Source of the DNA: Tychonema sp. LEGE 06208
GTDB lineage: Bacteria; Cyanobacteriota; Cyanobacteriia; Cyanobacteriales; Microcoleaceae
Direction of reading: 5' to 3'
Length of the DNA stretch: 48,067 nucleotides
Assembly: GCF_015207505.1 (NCBI RefSeq)
Contig: NZ_JADEWT010000038.1
Span: 1-48,067 of the forward strand
Within the stretch, counting starts at the first letter, position 1. Each line of letters opens with the position of its first letter. Positions 34,480 to 43,229 of this stretch are shown piece by piece. The notes below the pieces were generated by a model that worked only from the letters and a program-made list of their open reading frames with translations, ran no database searches and was not told where the DNA came from. The translations under genes were made by a program, and so were the position numbers.

Positions 34480-36414
34480 CTAGATATCTTCTAAACGCTC
34501 ACGAATTTCAGTTACGCTTGTTATCGCACCATCAAGGGCTTGAAGCAGCTTACTTAAACTTTCACCTTCACGTCGAATCACTTGAGCAATACTATCGACC
34601 GATTTTTGAACAGAATCCCGAAGTTTGTCAGCAACTTGTTCTTGCAAATCGGCAGATGCCTCATCAGCTACACGCAAAATTTGTTCCTCAACCTGTTGCT
34701 TAGCCTTTTTTTCTTCTGCTTGACCACTCATCCAGCGTCGAATAGCAAAGAAGGCAGCACTTCCGAAAGGAGAAAGAAAAACACCTAGTAAGGAAGCGAC
34801 AATTGCATCAACGGTAATAATACCAATAATGTCATCCACAATACTGTATTGAACCTCAGACACTGCTTTATTAATTGCATTCTCAAGCGCTTGACCAGAA
34901 CCCGTCAGATTGAGGCTACTAGCATCAAACGATTCAAGCGATACTCCCTTTGACAGTCGTTCCCTTACCGCTTGCTGCTGAAGTTCAGCCAATTGTGATT
35001 TAAAGGTTGCTTCTAACAGCTTGCTGATTGAATCAGCCTCGTCATTGATTGTGCGCTTGATATCTTTAGGCTTAATACTTTCACGCAATAAAGCTTCGAT
35101 CTCTGTTTTCCAACGATCTTTCAATTCTTCCTGAACAGCTTTGGCACCGAACTTTTCAGATCCCCACCACTCTTTCGGCCACAACCCCTTAATTCGATCC
35201 ATCACAGAGACACTAGGCTTCCATTCGTCAAAGCCATCTTTGATTTGAGAATACAAGTCGCGTTTTAGTCGATTTTGAAGGCTTTCTAATCGAGAGCCTA
35301 AAAGTGTCATTATGGTGTTAGAATTAACAGAAACCTTAATTCCTAATTTCTCTAAATCAGCAACTAATTCATCAACAGATCGCTTTGTTCGCTCATTTTT
35401 TAGAACCTCTATTGTATTAGTTAGAGAGCGTTTGAGAATTATTTTAGGACGATCCAATTTGATTTGAATCCCCTCTTCCACAAGGATACTTTTCAGAGCA
35501 TCCATCACTTCGGTAAGATCAATTTTTCCGTAACGTTCATAGCTTCCTGTGTCTTCATCAAAAATCCTTTGGGTTGTAGTAGCCGGAACAATTGTTAGGG
35601 TTCGCTTGAATAGGTTACTTAATCCACCGAAAGTTTTGCCTCCCCAAAGAATCCACTTCTTTTTTTTCTCCCATTCCTTTTGCTGCTTATCTATTTCTGG
35701 GATATTCCGAGTTACTGTATCCCACTTGTTGACAACAATCAGGGCTTTTTTGTTGGAAGCATTTTCCTCCGTTAGCTCACTCGCATCTTTTAGTCCAACT
35801 ATATGTCGCACAACAAAGTCGTAATCATCACGGGTGAGATCGGATTGAGCATTGGATAGAAAAATCAGGCAATCAGCCTTGTTAATAAAAGGAGCTATTG
35901 TAGTGTTGTCGTGAACAACACCCCCTGTCCCTGGAATGTCAACCAGTCGAATGTGACTAGATTCAACCAAGAATTCATATACATTTGTGGTTGCAACTTC
36001 ACCTGCAATAATTACAGCATCTTCTGTCGGTTGAAAGTTACTGCTGGAGCGAAGCCATTGATTAAGTTGATCCGGGTTAACATTAAGAAAATCGCAGATC
36101 ATTGATGTTTTACCAGCACTTACGGCTCCCATGAATACCAATGTGAAATAGTTGATATTCTCTTCACAATCTTTGAAATCATTTTTCACTTCTCCAATGT
36201 ACTCACGAAGTCTAGTAGTAAGGGCAGTAAACTCAGAGAAAGTCTGAAACTTATTGCAATGCTGTAACAATTGTTCGCAATAACTTTCTTTCAACTGGAA
36301 GATAGGTTGAAATTTTTTGGAGATATCCTCGATTAAAACCGGAGCAAAATCATCAAGCAGAGTATTTGCATTGATGCTAACGCGGAAAGTCTTATAAGCT
36401 GGTTGTTGTGTCAT
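34480..36414 (-). CDS. Dynamin-like large GTPase with C-terminal membrane hairpin
   Basis: A 644-residue GTPase. The P-loop is G96-AVSAGK102-TS, G3 is D159-IPGTG, and G4 is N229-KWD. A G2 Thr is likely in EVATTNVYEF. A helical stalk-like part follows (about 320-520), with a long hydrophobic stretch at about 533-565 (IVDDIIGIITVDAIVASLLGVFLSPFG) that could be a membrane hairpin, then a coiled-coil tail. This is the layout of bacterial dynamin-like proteins, which remodel or plug membranes. AGGAG lies eight bases before the ATG. It is the third gene of an operon with a second GTPase (55 bases upstream) and a 51-residue membrane protein. Some bacterial dynamins protect against phage, so a defence role is possible but not shown. 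Confidence 0.85.
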   Translation of the reverse strand: MTQQPAYKTFRVSINANTLLDDFAPVLIEDISKKFQPIFQLKESYCEQLLQHCNKFQTFSEFTALTTRLREYIGEVKNDFKDCEENINYFTLVFMGAVSAGKTSMICDFLNVNPDQLNQWLRSSSNFQPTEDAVIIAGEVATTNVYEFLVESSHIRLVDIPGTGGVVHDNTTIAPFINKADCLIFLSNAQSDLTRDDYDFVVRHIVGLKDASELTEENASNKKALIVVNKWDTVTRNIPEIDKQQKEWEKKKKWILWGGKTFGGLSNLFKRTLTIVPATTTQRIFDEDTGSYERYGKIDLTEVMDALKSILVEEGIQIKLDRPKIILKRSLTNTIEVLKNERTKRSVDELVADLEKLGIKVSVNSNTIMTLLGSRLESLQNRLKRDLYSQIKDGFDEWKPSVSVMDRIKGLWPKEWWGSEKFGAKAVQEELKDRWKTEIEALLRESIKPKDIKRTINDEADSISKLLEATFKSQLAELQQQAVRERLSKGVSLESFDASSLNLTGSGQALENAINKAVSEVQYSIVDDIIGIITVDAIVASLLGVFLSPFGSAAFFAIRRWMSGQAEEKKAKQQVEEQILRVADEASADLQEQVADKLRDSVQKSVDSIAQVIRREGESLSKLLQALDGAITSVTEIRERLEDI

Positions 36415-36469
36415 TTTTTTTCTCCTGTGTTAATCGAATATGTACATTTGTAAGAAAAATCGATCTGAG

Positions 36470-37975
36470 TCAATCAATAGAGGTTAAAACATCACAAAAA
36501 TATTGTAGGGAATCCGCATGATTTTTGTAAAAATAATATTCTTCAAAGATGTTAATTTTTGTCAAATTTGTAAAGAGAGTTTCAGAAATATCTTTTTGGA
36601 ATTGAGTAAGCCAGTTATCAATTTCATTTGCAGCCCTATTAAAATATTGATCGGATTGTTCAATGCTTCGGTCAAATGTATCTCTATCTTTATCCAAAAA
36701 CCAATAATCATCAAAAGCATCCCAAATTTCGTATATAGAATTTTTCAAATTCGATATAATCGAGTCACTACTAGGTTCGCTAATTTGAAAGCTTCCAACT
36801 AAATTTCTTGCAACAATTAAAATATTACTTCGCAAGTTACTAACAAATATCTGAAATTCAGAGACTATTTCATCCTGATATCTATCTCGGCATTGCATAG
36901 ACTTATTCTTCTTCCATCTAAAATTATCACCTTGCCAAAAACGCTCATCACCCGTAGTTTGATAATTCCGCATCTCTTGAAGACAAGATCCTCGAATTTT
37001 TCCAATACGGTTAGATAAGGTATCCACTTCTCTATTAATAGATTCATTTATTTGTCCGATTACTGTTTGAATTTTATATGTCATTTGTTCGCCCAGTTTT
37101 TCTTCACGTTTTCGTAGTGCGATGTAACTGGCAATTACAATTGAATATTTACTTGCAACTTCAACCAATTCAACTTCAGCACGATTGATAGCACTGTTAG
37201 AGTTAACTTCAAGAGATTCGTAAATCACTTGTCTTAATTGGCGCTCTCGATCGCTATTTGAATATCTTCTTGCTTCGGCTACTGAGAATGATACAATCGG
37301 AATCTCATAGTCAAAAAGTCTAGCAATTCCTTCAAATTCCATCTTTTCATTACCATGACTCAGAAAGTTGATATAGCTCTGAATCTGCTTCTGTTTAACT
37401 TTTTCAGGTAAATCAGATAAGCAGTCTATTTTGTTGATGACAATAACAATCCGTTGTAATGCTTTGCTTTTGAGTACCTCGTTGCTCTTGAGAAACTCGT
37501 AAAAATGTCTCGGAATCGGATAGCTAACATCAAACACAAGTAGTAAAAGATTGGCTCGACGGATGATGCCTTTAACTATTGTGTCATCTTCTTCGCAAAG
37601 AACAGAACCTAAACCCGGCAAGTCAATAATCACTGTTTCTTCATCAATTTTGGCTTCCTGAGCTTGTGAGGTTTCACGAATAGATGCTTCTTGGAAAACA
37701 CCTGATTCTCCACGATTTAGAAGGTGATTTCCAAGAGCAGACTTGCCTGCATTAACCATTCCAACTAATGCAATAACTTTTGTATTTCGATAATCGTGAA
37801 GAAACTCCCAAAAACTTTCTAATCGCTCAATATCTTGCTGGACATTTTCGACAAGATTAGCTTTTGCAAAGGTCGAACCTGCCTCGTCAGCCAGAAGAAT
37901 CGTCTCTTCAGGAAGAGTCTCTAAGGCCCTGATTAATGAATCTTTAATGTCTGAAAGGCTTGTGAAATCAGTCAA
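36470..37975 (-). CDS. Second large GTPase, dynamin-like/50S-binding GTPase type
   Basis: A 501-residue GTPase with P-loop G72-MVNAGK78-S, G2 Thr102 (IRETSQAQ), G3 D118-LPGLGS and G4 N171-KID. The C-terminal half (about 270-500) is a long helical region rich in charged and aromatic residues with no clear membrane span. It differs from its downstream neighbour, so this is a pair of unlike GTPases, as in other paired bacterial dynamin systems. The start is TTG at 37975, supported by AAAGGAGG six bases upstream; the next ATG is far inside the G domain. It begins 49 bases after the small membrane protein gene. A role at a membrane together with the other two products is inference. Confidence 0.82.
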   Translation of the reverse strand: MTDFTSLSDIKDSLIRALETLPEETILLADEAGSTFAKANLVENVQQDIERLESFWEFLHDYRNTKVIALVGMVNAGKSALGNHLLNRGESGVFQEASIRETSQAQEAKIDEETVIIDLPGLGSVLCEEDDTIVKGIIRRANLLLLVFDVSYPIPRHFYEFLKSNEVLKSKALQRIVIVINKIDCLSDLPEKVKQKQIQSYINFLSHGNEKMEFEGIARLFDYEIPIVSFSVAEARRYSNSDRERQLRQVIYESLEVNSNSAINRAEVELVEVASKYSIVIASYIALRKREEKLGEQMTYKIQTVIGQINESINREVDTLSNRIGKIRGSCLQEMRNYQTTGDERFWQGDNFRWKKNKSMQCRDRYQDEIVSEFQIFVSNLRSNILIVARNLVGSFQISEPSSDSIISNLKNSIYEIWDAFDDYWFLDKDRDTFDRSIEQSDQYFNRAANEIDNWLTQFQKDISETLFTNLTKINIFEEYYFYKNHADSLQYFCDVLTSID

Positions 37976-38024
37976 GTCTTTCCTCCTTTTCCAAAATTCC
38001 CTCTATCAATATCACCAGAATTTG

Positions 38025-38180
38025 TCATTTTTTGTCATCTTTCCCCTTTCCCATTCCCACAACGGCTGCACCTACTATAAAGAATGCAATAATTGCCCCA
38101 AATGGCCCAAGAGTTGCCAAAAGAGTCAAAACTATTGCGCCAAGCACCATAACCCCCAAAAACTTTAAAACTGCATCCAT
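38025..38180 (-). CDS. 51-residue two-helix membrane microprotein
   Basis: A short frame, missed by length cut-offs, starts MDAVLKFLGVMVLG and ends VGMGKGKDDKK. Two hydrophobic segments (about 5-23 and 26-43) are joined by a GPFG turn, so it should span the membrane twice with the Lys-rich tail in the cytoplasm. It is the first gene of the minus-strand operon before the two GTPases. The upstream GAGAAAAG is only a weak ribosome site. The clean amphipathic pattern and the conserved position-like spacing argue for a real gene. It may anchor or recruit the GTPases to the membrane (inference). Confidence 0.6.
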   Translation of the reverse strand: MDAVLKFLGVMVLGAIVLTLLATLGPFGAIIAFFIVGAAVVGMGKGKDDKK

Positions 38181-38316
38181 ATTCTTTTCTCAGTGCTAAG
38201 ATTCAATTATTTACTTGCTCCTATTTTATTTAGAAATAAAACTTTTGTGTACTCAAAAAATGTCCTATTTTGCCAACTACTTTATGCTGCTTCCGCTCTC
38301 TTTAAATCCAGTTATG

Positions 38317-38372
38317 TACCAAAATATCTAAAAATATACTAAAATGTCTAAAACTGTGCCATAATACACAAA
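38317..38372. promoter_or_regulatory. Direct-repeat cluster in the divergent promoter region
   Basis: TACCAAAATATCTAAAAATA and TACTAAAATGTCTAAAACTG are direct repeats of about 20 bases (38317-38356), followed by CCATAATACAC, a possible -10 box for the STAND gene. The site lies between the GTPase operon and the STAND gene, so one factor could control both. It could also be simple AT-rich sequence. Confidence 0.4.
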
Positions 38373-38394
38373 ATCATCCCAGCCTCTTAAGCCG

Positions 38395-39770
38395 ATGAAT
38401 CTTAAAGAAATGTTAAACCTCGCCGATCGCATAGTCTTCGAGAAAACGGGTCAACACCTTGACGATTTACAAGAGGCGGTAGTAAAAGCAACTCTACAAC
38501 ACGAGACATACAAGCACGTAGCCAAAGACTTTGACTGTTCTGAAAGTCGTGTTAGAATGCGGCTTCGGAATTATGGCAATTACTTTCAGAAGAGTTGGGA
38601 GAAGATGTCAATAAAAAGAATTTTCGATCGGCAATTCATAGGTTTCAAGTCTCTAATGTTTCAAACTTTGCACAAGACGTTGTAGCTATCGGTAATTTTA
38701 ATATTTGTGGAGAAGCTAGACACCCGCCAAATATCCCAAACTCAAACCCACCAAATCAGGAAACAGCTAACCCAAAACAAACCAAAACTCTACATCAAGA
38801 TTTAAGCGAAATGCCGGAATTGGGAGATTTCTACGATCGCACTTCCGAACACCAAACCCTCACAACCTGGATTCTACAACAACACAGCCGCCTAATAACC
38901 CTCACCGGCATCAGCGGCATCGGCAAAACATCCCTAGCAGTACAACTCGTACAACAAATAAAAGATGAATTTGATTACATAATTTGGCGCACCATAGACG
39001 CATCCCACACTTTCGACGAATTTCAACACGAACTAATCCAGCTTTTATCCCAGTCAGAAAACCTAGATTCACCTGCAACTAACCAGAAACGCTTACCTCT
39101 AATTAAATATTTACAAAAACATCGCTGTTTAATAGTCTTAGATGACGTTCAAAACCTTTTTTGTAGCGGCGAATTGGCAGGAAAATACAAACCAGAATCC
39201 GAAGAATATCGTTCTTTATTCAAACAAATCGAAAAATTATCCCATCAAAGCTGCTTTCTGTTAATCGGTTGGGAACAACCCAGAGAAGTGACTCAAGTTA
39301 AAAACCAAAATACTGCCATTCGTACCTTACAACTCAAAGGTTTAGACACCGCAGCCGCAGGGGAAATCCTGAAAGATTATGGCTTAGAAGCAAGTGAGAA
39401 TACTGAAGCACTCATTCATCGCTACGAAGGCAACCCCCTATGGTTAAAAAGCGTGGCGACTCTGATTCAAGAGTTGGGAGGAGGCGCGAATCAGTTATTA
39501 CCAGATGATACCATATTGTTACCAGAAGATTTGAAAGATGTTTTACAGCAGCAGTTCGATCGCCTATCCGAACTAGAAAAACAAGTAATCTCCTTGTTAG
39601 CGAAAGAAAGCCAGCCAGTCAACCGCGCAAAATTGCTAGAAAATGACATAATTCCGCTGTCTGATTTGGTAAATGCGCTGCAATATCTATCGCGGCGCTC
39701 ATTGATTGAACAACAAGCAAATTTTTACACTCTGCCGCCTGTGTTGAGGCAGTATATCAAAGGATTGTAA
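38395..39770 (+). pseudogene. vMAP-HTH/STAND (NB-ARC-like) ATPase, frameshifted
   Basis: The first frame gives an N-terminal HTH of the vMAP type (ADRIVFEKTGQHLDDLQEAVV, HVAKDFDCSESRVR). The same domain then continues one base over as NAASELWQLLSEELGED and VNKKNFRSAIHRF. One A is missing at about 38556-38557. The second frame holds a STAND NTPase: Walker A LTGISGIGKTSLAVQL, Walker B CLIVLDDV, and GNPLWLKSVA. A winged helix (LLAKESQPVNRAKLLEND, YTLPPVLRQYI) then follows directly, without C-terminal sensor repeats. If repaired, the protein would have about 458 residues. STAND proteins act as sensors in signalling or defence. As it stands, the ATPase part has only a non-ATG or internal start (about 38595), so function is doubtful unless the break is a sequence error. 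Confidence 0.8.
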
Positions 39771-39772
39771 CC

Positions 39773-39806
39773 AAAATCTAAAATCTAAAATCTAAAATCT
39801 AAAATC
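39773..39806. repeat. AAAATCT heptamer tandem repeat
   Basis: Nearly five units of AAAATCT. A related but degenerate stretch (AATTCTAAAATCTAAATTCT) lies at about 1127-1150. Both sit just after gene ends. Confidence 0.85.
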
Positions 39807-39876
39807 AAACCGATCGCCCTTCAACCGCCCTTTTCTTCAAGCTATTCTAGAAACATACTGTATTCCCGATCGCATT

Positions 39877-40440
39877 ATGGTTGCCTTACCCGATCGCCTA
39901 TCGATGAGCGCAGAAGAATACCTGGCTTGGGAACCCACCCAAGAGGAACGCTACGAGTATTGGGATGGCGAAGTCGTCGCCATGAGTGGCGGCACCCGCA
40001 ATCACAATCGGATTTCAGGAAATTTCTTCAGAATCCTAGATGATGCCCTTGTCGATCGCCCTTGCGAACCTTACATCGTCGATGTCAAAGTCCAAGTGGA
40101 AACAGGGCAAAAGTATTTTTATCCAGATGTTGTGGTAACTTGCGACGATCGCGATAACGATCCACAATTAGTGCAATTTCCTTCCTTGATTATCGAAGTT
40201 TTATCGCCTTCCACCGAAGCAGTAGATCGTGGCATTCAATTTGCGAAATACCGCCAATTTTCAACACTGCAAGAGTATGTATTGGTGCAAGTTGAACAGC
40301 CTGGAGTAGAGATGTTTCGGCGCAATCAACAGGGGCAATGGGTTCTCTCCGAGTATGGTTTGGGCGATTCCTTGCAACTTGAATCGGTGAATCTAGAAAT
40401 TGCGATCGCCGATTTATACCGCCAAATACAATTTTCTTAG
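39877..40440 (+). CDS. Uma2 family (DUF820) putative endonuclease
   Basis: A 187-residue Uma2 protein, a PD-(D/E)xK-fold family very numerous in cyanobacteria and of unknown biological role. Family marks: MSAEEYLAWE, ERYEYWDGEVVAMSGGT at about 25-41, HNRISGNFFRIL, YFYPDVVVTCD (catalytic Asp), LIIEVLSPSTEAVDRGIQFAKYRQ (catalytic Glu) and EYVLVQVEQPGVEMFRR. Length is normal and all expected acidic residues are present. It is 106 bases after the STAND gene on the same strand. Confidence 0.94.
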   Translation: MVALPDRLSMSAEEYLAWEPTQEERYEYWDGEVVAMSGGTRNHNRISGNFFRILDDALVDRPCEPYIVDVKVQVETGQKYFYPDVVVTCDDRDNDPQLVQFPSLIIEVLSPSTEAVDRGIQFAKYRQFSTLQEYVLVQVEQPGVEMFRRNQQGQWVLSEYGLGDSLQLESVNLEIAIADLYRQIQFS

Positions 40441-40576
40441 TCTCGTATTTGTATGGTACTAATATAGTCCGGTAGGGACACGGCAGTGCCGTGTCCCTAC
40501 TTCGGTAAAGTCGGGGTTCTGGGTGTTCAGGTTTTTGAAATGGGCTTACTTAAGCAGGATTTACGCACTCGACCAA

Positions 40577-40641
40577 AGAAACCGGGTTTTTACCAAATCT
40601 GCCGACTGCAACGACATATCTAGGCAAAAAACCCGGTTTCT
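40577..40641. terminator. Palindromic 65-base element between convergent genes
   Basis: AGAAACCGGGTTTTT (40577-40591) and AAAAACCCGGTTTCT (40627-40641) are perfect inverted repeats. The T/A tracts would let it end transcription from either side (Uma2 plus strand, PhoX minus strand). It is a sister of the element at 30377-30442. An ACGGCAGTGCCGT palindrome precedes it at about 40480. Confidence 0.55.
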
Positions 40642-40664
40642 AGAGCTTCACGCGCAAGTCTTAT

Positions 40665-43016
40665 TTAGACAAACTGACCCGTTGTAGTCGATCGCACGCG
40701 GCGAATTCCAATCACCGACGGCATCGGGGATCGGCGCGAATCATTCGAGATATTGCTAGGCCACAAACTGCCGCGAGAAACACTGCGAGTCTGATTAAAA
40801 ACAGCACCGTTTAAATCCAACATTTCAATTTGCCGACTCAGTACAGTACCATCATCGATCGGGCAATCTTCCCCCGGATGCTGAACCGAAAGCAACAGCG
40901 TATCTCCCACAAAAGTCGGCCCAGTCATTTCGCACCGATTCGGGCCTTGAGCAAAGGGAATTACCGTACCCGCATTCGGCCCCGATGTCGGAATATAAAA
41001 CAGCCAATTGTTACCGAAAACACCCGTAAAATCCGAGACATTTCCAGTTTTTTTATGGTCGATCGCATTTGGCTTCCCAGCAGCACCAACATCAAAACCG
41101 TTGTGCGTGCTCGTAGACATATCAGTCACACCCCAAATATTGCCTTGAGTGTCAAAATCCAAATTGTCTACACTAGCAAAGCCAGCCCCAGAGACTGAAC
41201 CCGCTTCTCCACCTTGAACAAAACGCTGCCAGCGGAAAGTCAAACCCGCACCGTCGGAACTATCTTCAATTATTTTGTAAATTCCTCCCGACTGCTGGGT
41301 GCTATTGAGGGCGACAGTGTATTTAGCAACAGTAAAAATCCGGGAATCTGGATAACCGTCACTACCAGGTGCGCCGTCAGTATAGGAAATGAAAACTTCC
41401 TTAGTTGTGGGATTAACTTCCAAATCTTCCGGCCGCGCCGTCGGAGTTCCGCCAATCAAATTAGCAGCTAAGAAAGCATCAACTAAAACCGCACCTTGGC
41501 TGGTGTAGAAATTAGCCAGAGTTTTATTTCTGTAGCCGGAAAGTGCTGTTGCTTCATTAGTTGTATCTACTACAAAAGAACCGCCATCTTCTGTTTGACC
41601 GGCAATTCCGCTGCGTTTGGGCAAGCGAGTATTGGCATCTCTTTGCGCTTTGCCAAAACTTGCTAATTCCGCTTCGCCAACTTTAGAAGGACTCACTGGA
41701 TTCGTCGGGCTATTTAATGCCAACGGCAGCCATCTTCCCGCACCGTTGCGGTTGTATTGGGCAACGTACAAAGTGCCGTCTTCAAATAAGCGGCTGTTGG
41801 TTTTATCTGCGGGATTGGTGACAGTACCGTTGCTGACAAATTTCCAGGTGTGTCCGCCACGGCGATCGTCCCCCATGTACACTACTAACTTGCGTCCCGC
41901 TTCAGCGCGAATCGCGACATTTTCGTGGCGGAAACGACCTAAAGCGGTGTGTTTGCGGGGGCGAAAACTGGGATCTTGGGGATCGACTTCTACCATCCAG
42001 CCGTATTTTTCGCCGACTAAGCCGAATTCTTCGCCGGTAGTGCCCTTGGCGTAGCCGGTTTGGCCGCCGTTGGGTTTGACATTTTCCTGGACTCCGATGA
42101 AAAATGCTTCGCTACCTTGGAAGTTTTCTTCGGCGGAGAGGATTGTACCCCAGGGGGTTGTGCCGCCGGAACAGTTGTAGGCTGTACCGACGATCCGGTT
42201 TCCCAGCCCGTCGCTGTTGACTTGGGCGAAGACTTGGGTAGCAGCAGGGCCCGTACCCGTGAGGTAGTTGTCGTCGCCTTGTCTGCTTCCCCAGGATGTG
42301 ACATCTTTGTATTTGTCGGCACGCTGGCTGTTGATTCCGAGGCCGGAAAGTCCGTGGATACGGCGGTTGAGGGAGTCGCCGGCGATCGCCAAAAATCTAC
42401 CGTTAGCTTGTTTGGTAATGCGGACGATCGATCCGCCGAGGTTGTACAAAAATTCGCCGAGGGTAGCCTGATTCTTTACGGATAAGTCTATACCGAGGAC
42501 GGCGCGATCGGTCGCAGGAAAAGATGCCACATCTGACGGCGCTTCCGGCGCGATTTTCGACATCGGGAAAGATACGTACTCGTGGTTAACCCAGAGATAG
42601 CCGTCGCCATTGCTGCCGCGAATCCCTACAAAGCCCGTGTAGTCGTTGTTGTAGCCGAAATAGTCTGCCGGATCGGGAAAAACTCGATCGCCCCAGCGGA
42701 GAATCACATAGCGTTCGTATTCCGGCGGCACAACCACATCATCAACCACGCTGTAGCTGGTTAATTTAGTATTCTGCGAGGCCGCCATCACTGTTCCCTG
42801 TCCGTTTATGCTTGTTGGCATGAAACTGGACAATTCTTGATAAACTGGCAGCGGGTGAGGAAGTCTTAACGGAGTGAAAGATAGCGGCCCTATAATAGAT
42901 TCCGCCGAGGTGGAATTGATGCCGAAGAGTGTTTGAGTTAGTTGAGGTGCAAGGACAGTAGTAGCTGCACTGCTACCGAAGAAAATTAACAGTTGTCGGC
43001 GAGTTATTTTAGACAT
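40665..43016 (-). CDS. phoX: PhoX-type alkaline phosphatase (DUF839), Tat-exported
   Basis: A 783-residue PhoX family protein, a phosphatase that uses Ca2+ and Fe3+ to release phosphate from organic esters outside the cytoplasm. The N-terminus SKITRRQLLIFFGSSAATT is a twin-arginine signal. Family features: GDGYLWVNHEYVSFP, NCSGGTTPWGTILSAEENF, YGWMVEVDPQDP, GRFRHENVAIRAEAGRKLVVYMGDDRRGGHTWKFV, TARPEDLEVNP and MTGPTFVGDTLLLSVQHPGED. An unusual QTEDGGSFVVDTTNEATALSG part near residue 485 looks like normal family variation. A candidate Pho box lies 60-90 bases upstream, fitting induction by phosphate shortage. Single-gene transcript. Confidence 0.92.
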   Translation of the reverse strand: MSKITRRQLLIFFGSSAATTVLAPQLTQTLFGINSTSAESIIGPLSFTPLRLPHPLPVYQELSSFMPTSINGQGTVMAASQNTKLTSYSVVDDVVVPPEYERYVILRWGDRVFPDPADYFGYNNDYTGFVGIRGSNGDGYLWVNHEYVSFPMSKIAPEAPSDVASFPATDRAVLGIDLSVKNQATLGEFLYNLGGSIVRITKQANGRFLAIAGDSLNRRIHGLSGLGINSQRADKYKDVTSWGSRQGDDNYLTGTGPAATQVFAQVNSDGLGNRIVGTAYNCSGGTTPWGTILSAEENFQGSEAFFIGVQENVKPNGGQTGYAKGTTGEEFGLVGEKYGWMVEVDPQDPSFRPRKHTALGRFRHENVAIRAEAGRKLVVYMGDDRRGGHTWKFVSNGTVTNPADKTNSRLFEDGTLYVAQYNRNGAGRWLPLALNSPTNPVSPSKVGEAELASFGKAQRDANTRLPKRSGIAGQTEDGGSFVVDTTNEATALSGYRNKTLANFYTSQGAVLVDAFLAANLIGGTPTARPEDLEVNPTTKEVFISYTDGAPGSDGYPDSRIFTVAKYTVALNSTQQSGGIYKIIEDSSDGAGLTFRWQRFVQGGEAGSVSGAGFASVDNLDFDTQGNIWGVTDMSTSTHNGFDVGAAGKPNAIDHKKTGNVSDFTGVFGNNWLFYIPTSGPNAGTVIPFAQGPNRCEMTGPTFVGDTLLLSVQHPGEDCPIDDGTVLSRQIEMLDLNGAVFNQTRSVSRGSLWPSNISNDSRRSPMPSVIGIRRVRSTTTGQFV

Positions 43017-43076
43017 AAATTCCTATTCAACCCACATCCCTAATCAGATGATTCCGTAGGAAAATTTATCACTCTT

Positions 43077-43106
43077 ACATTAAGGGAAGTTAACCTTTAG
43101 GTTAAT
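43077..43106 (-). promoter_or_regulatory. Candidate Pho box upstream of phoX
   Basis: On the minus strand the site reads ATTAACCT, AAA, GGTTAACT, TCC, CTTAATGT: three TTAA-containing octamers with 3-base gaps, like the PyTTAAPyPy(T/A) repeats bound by PhoB/SphR in cyanobacteria. The middle octamer is shifted by one base, so the match is imperfect. It ends about 60 bases before the phoX start. Confidence 0.5.
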
Positions 43107-43229
43107 TAAAGTGGAATTATATTTGGGTTAATAATTGGTTATTGGTTGTTTGTTATTTGTTGTTTGCTACCAATTCCCAATCCCTCCGCTTCGCGCTCGC
43201 CCTGTTTGGCCGATGCCCGATGCCCGATT

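Noticed and set aside
41617..42485. Two plus-strand frames of 145 and 141 residues
   Set aside because: Both lie antisense inside phoX, whose protein is clearly conserved; their composition is that of a shadow frame.
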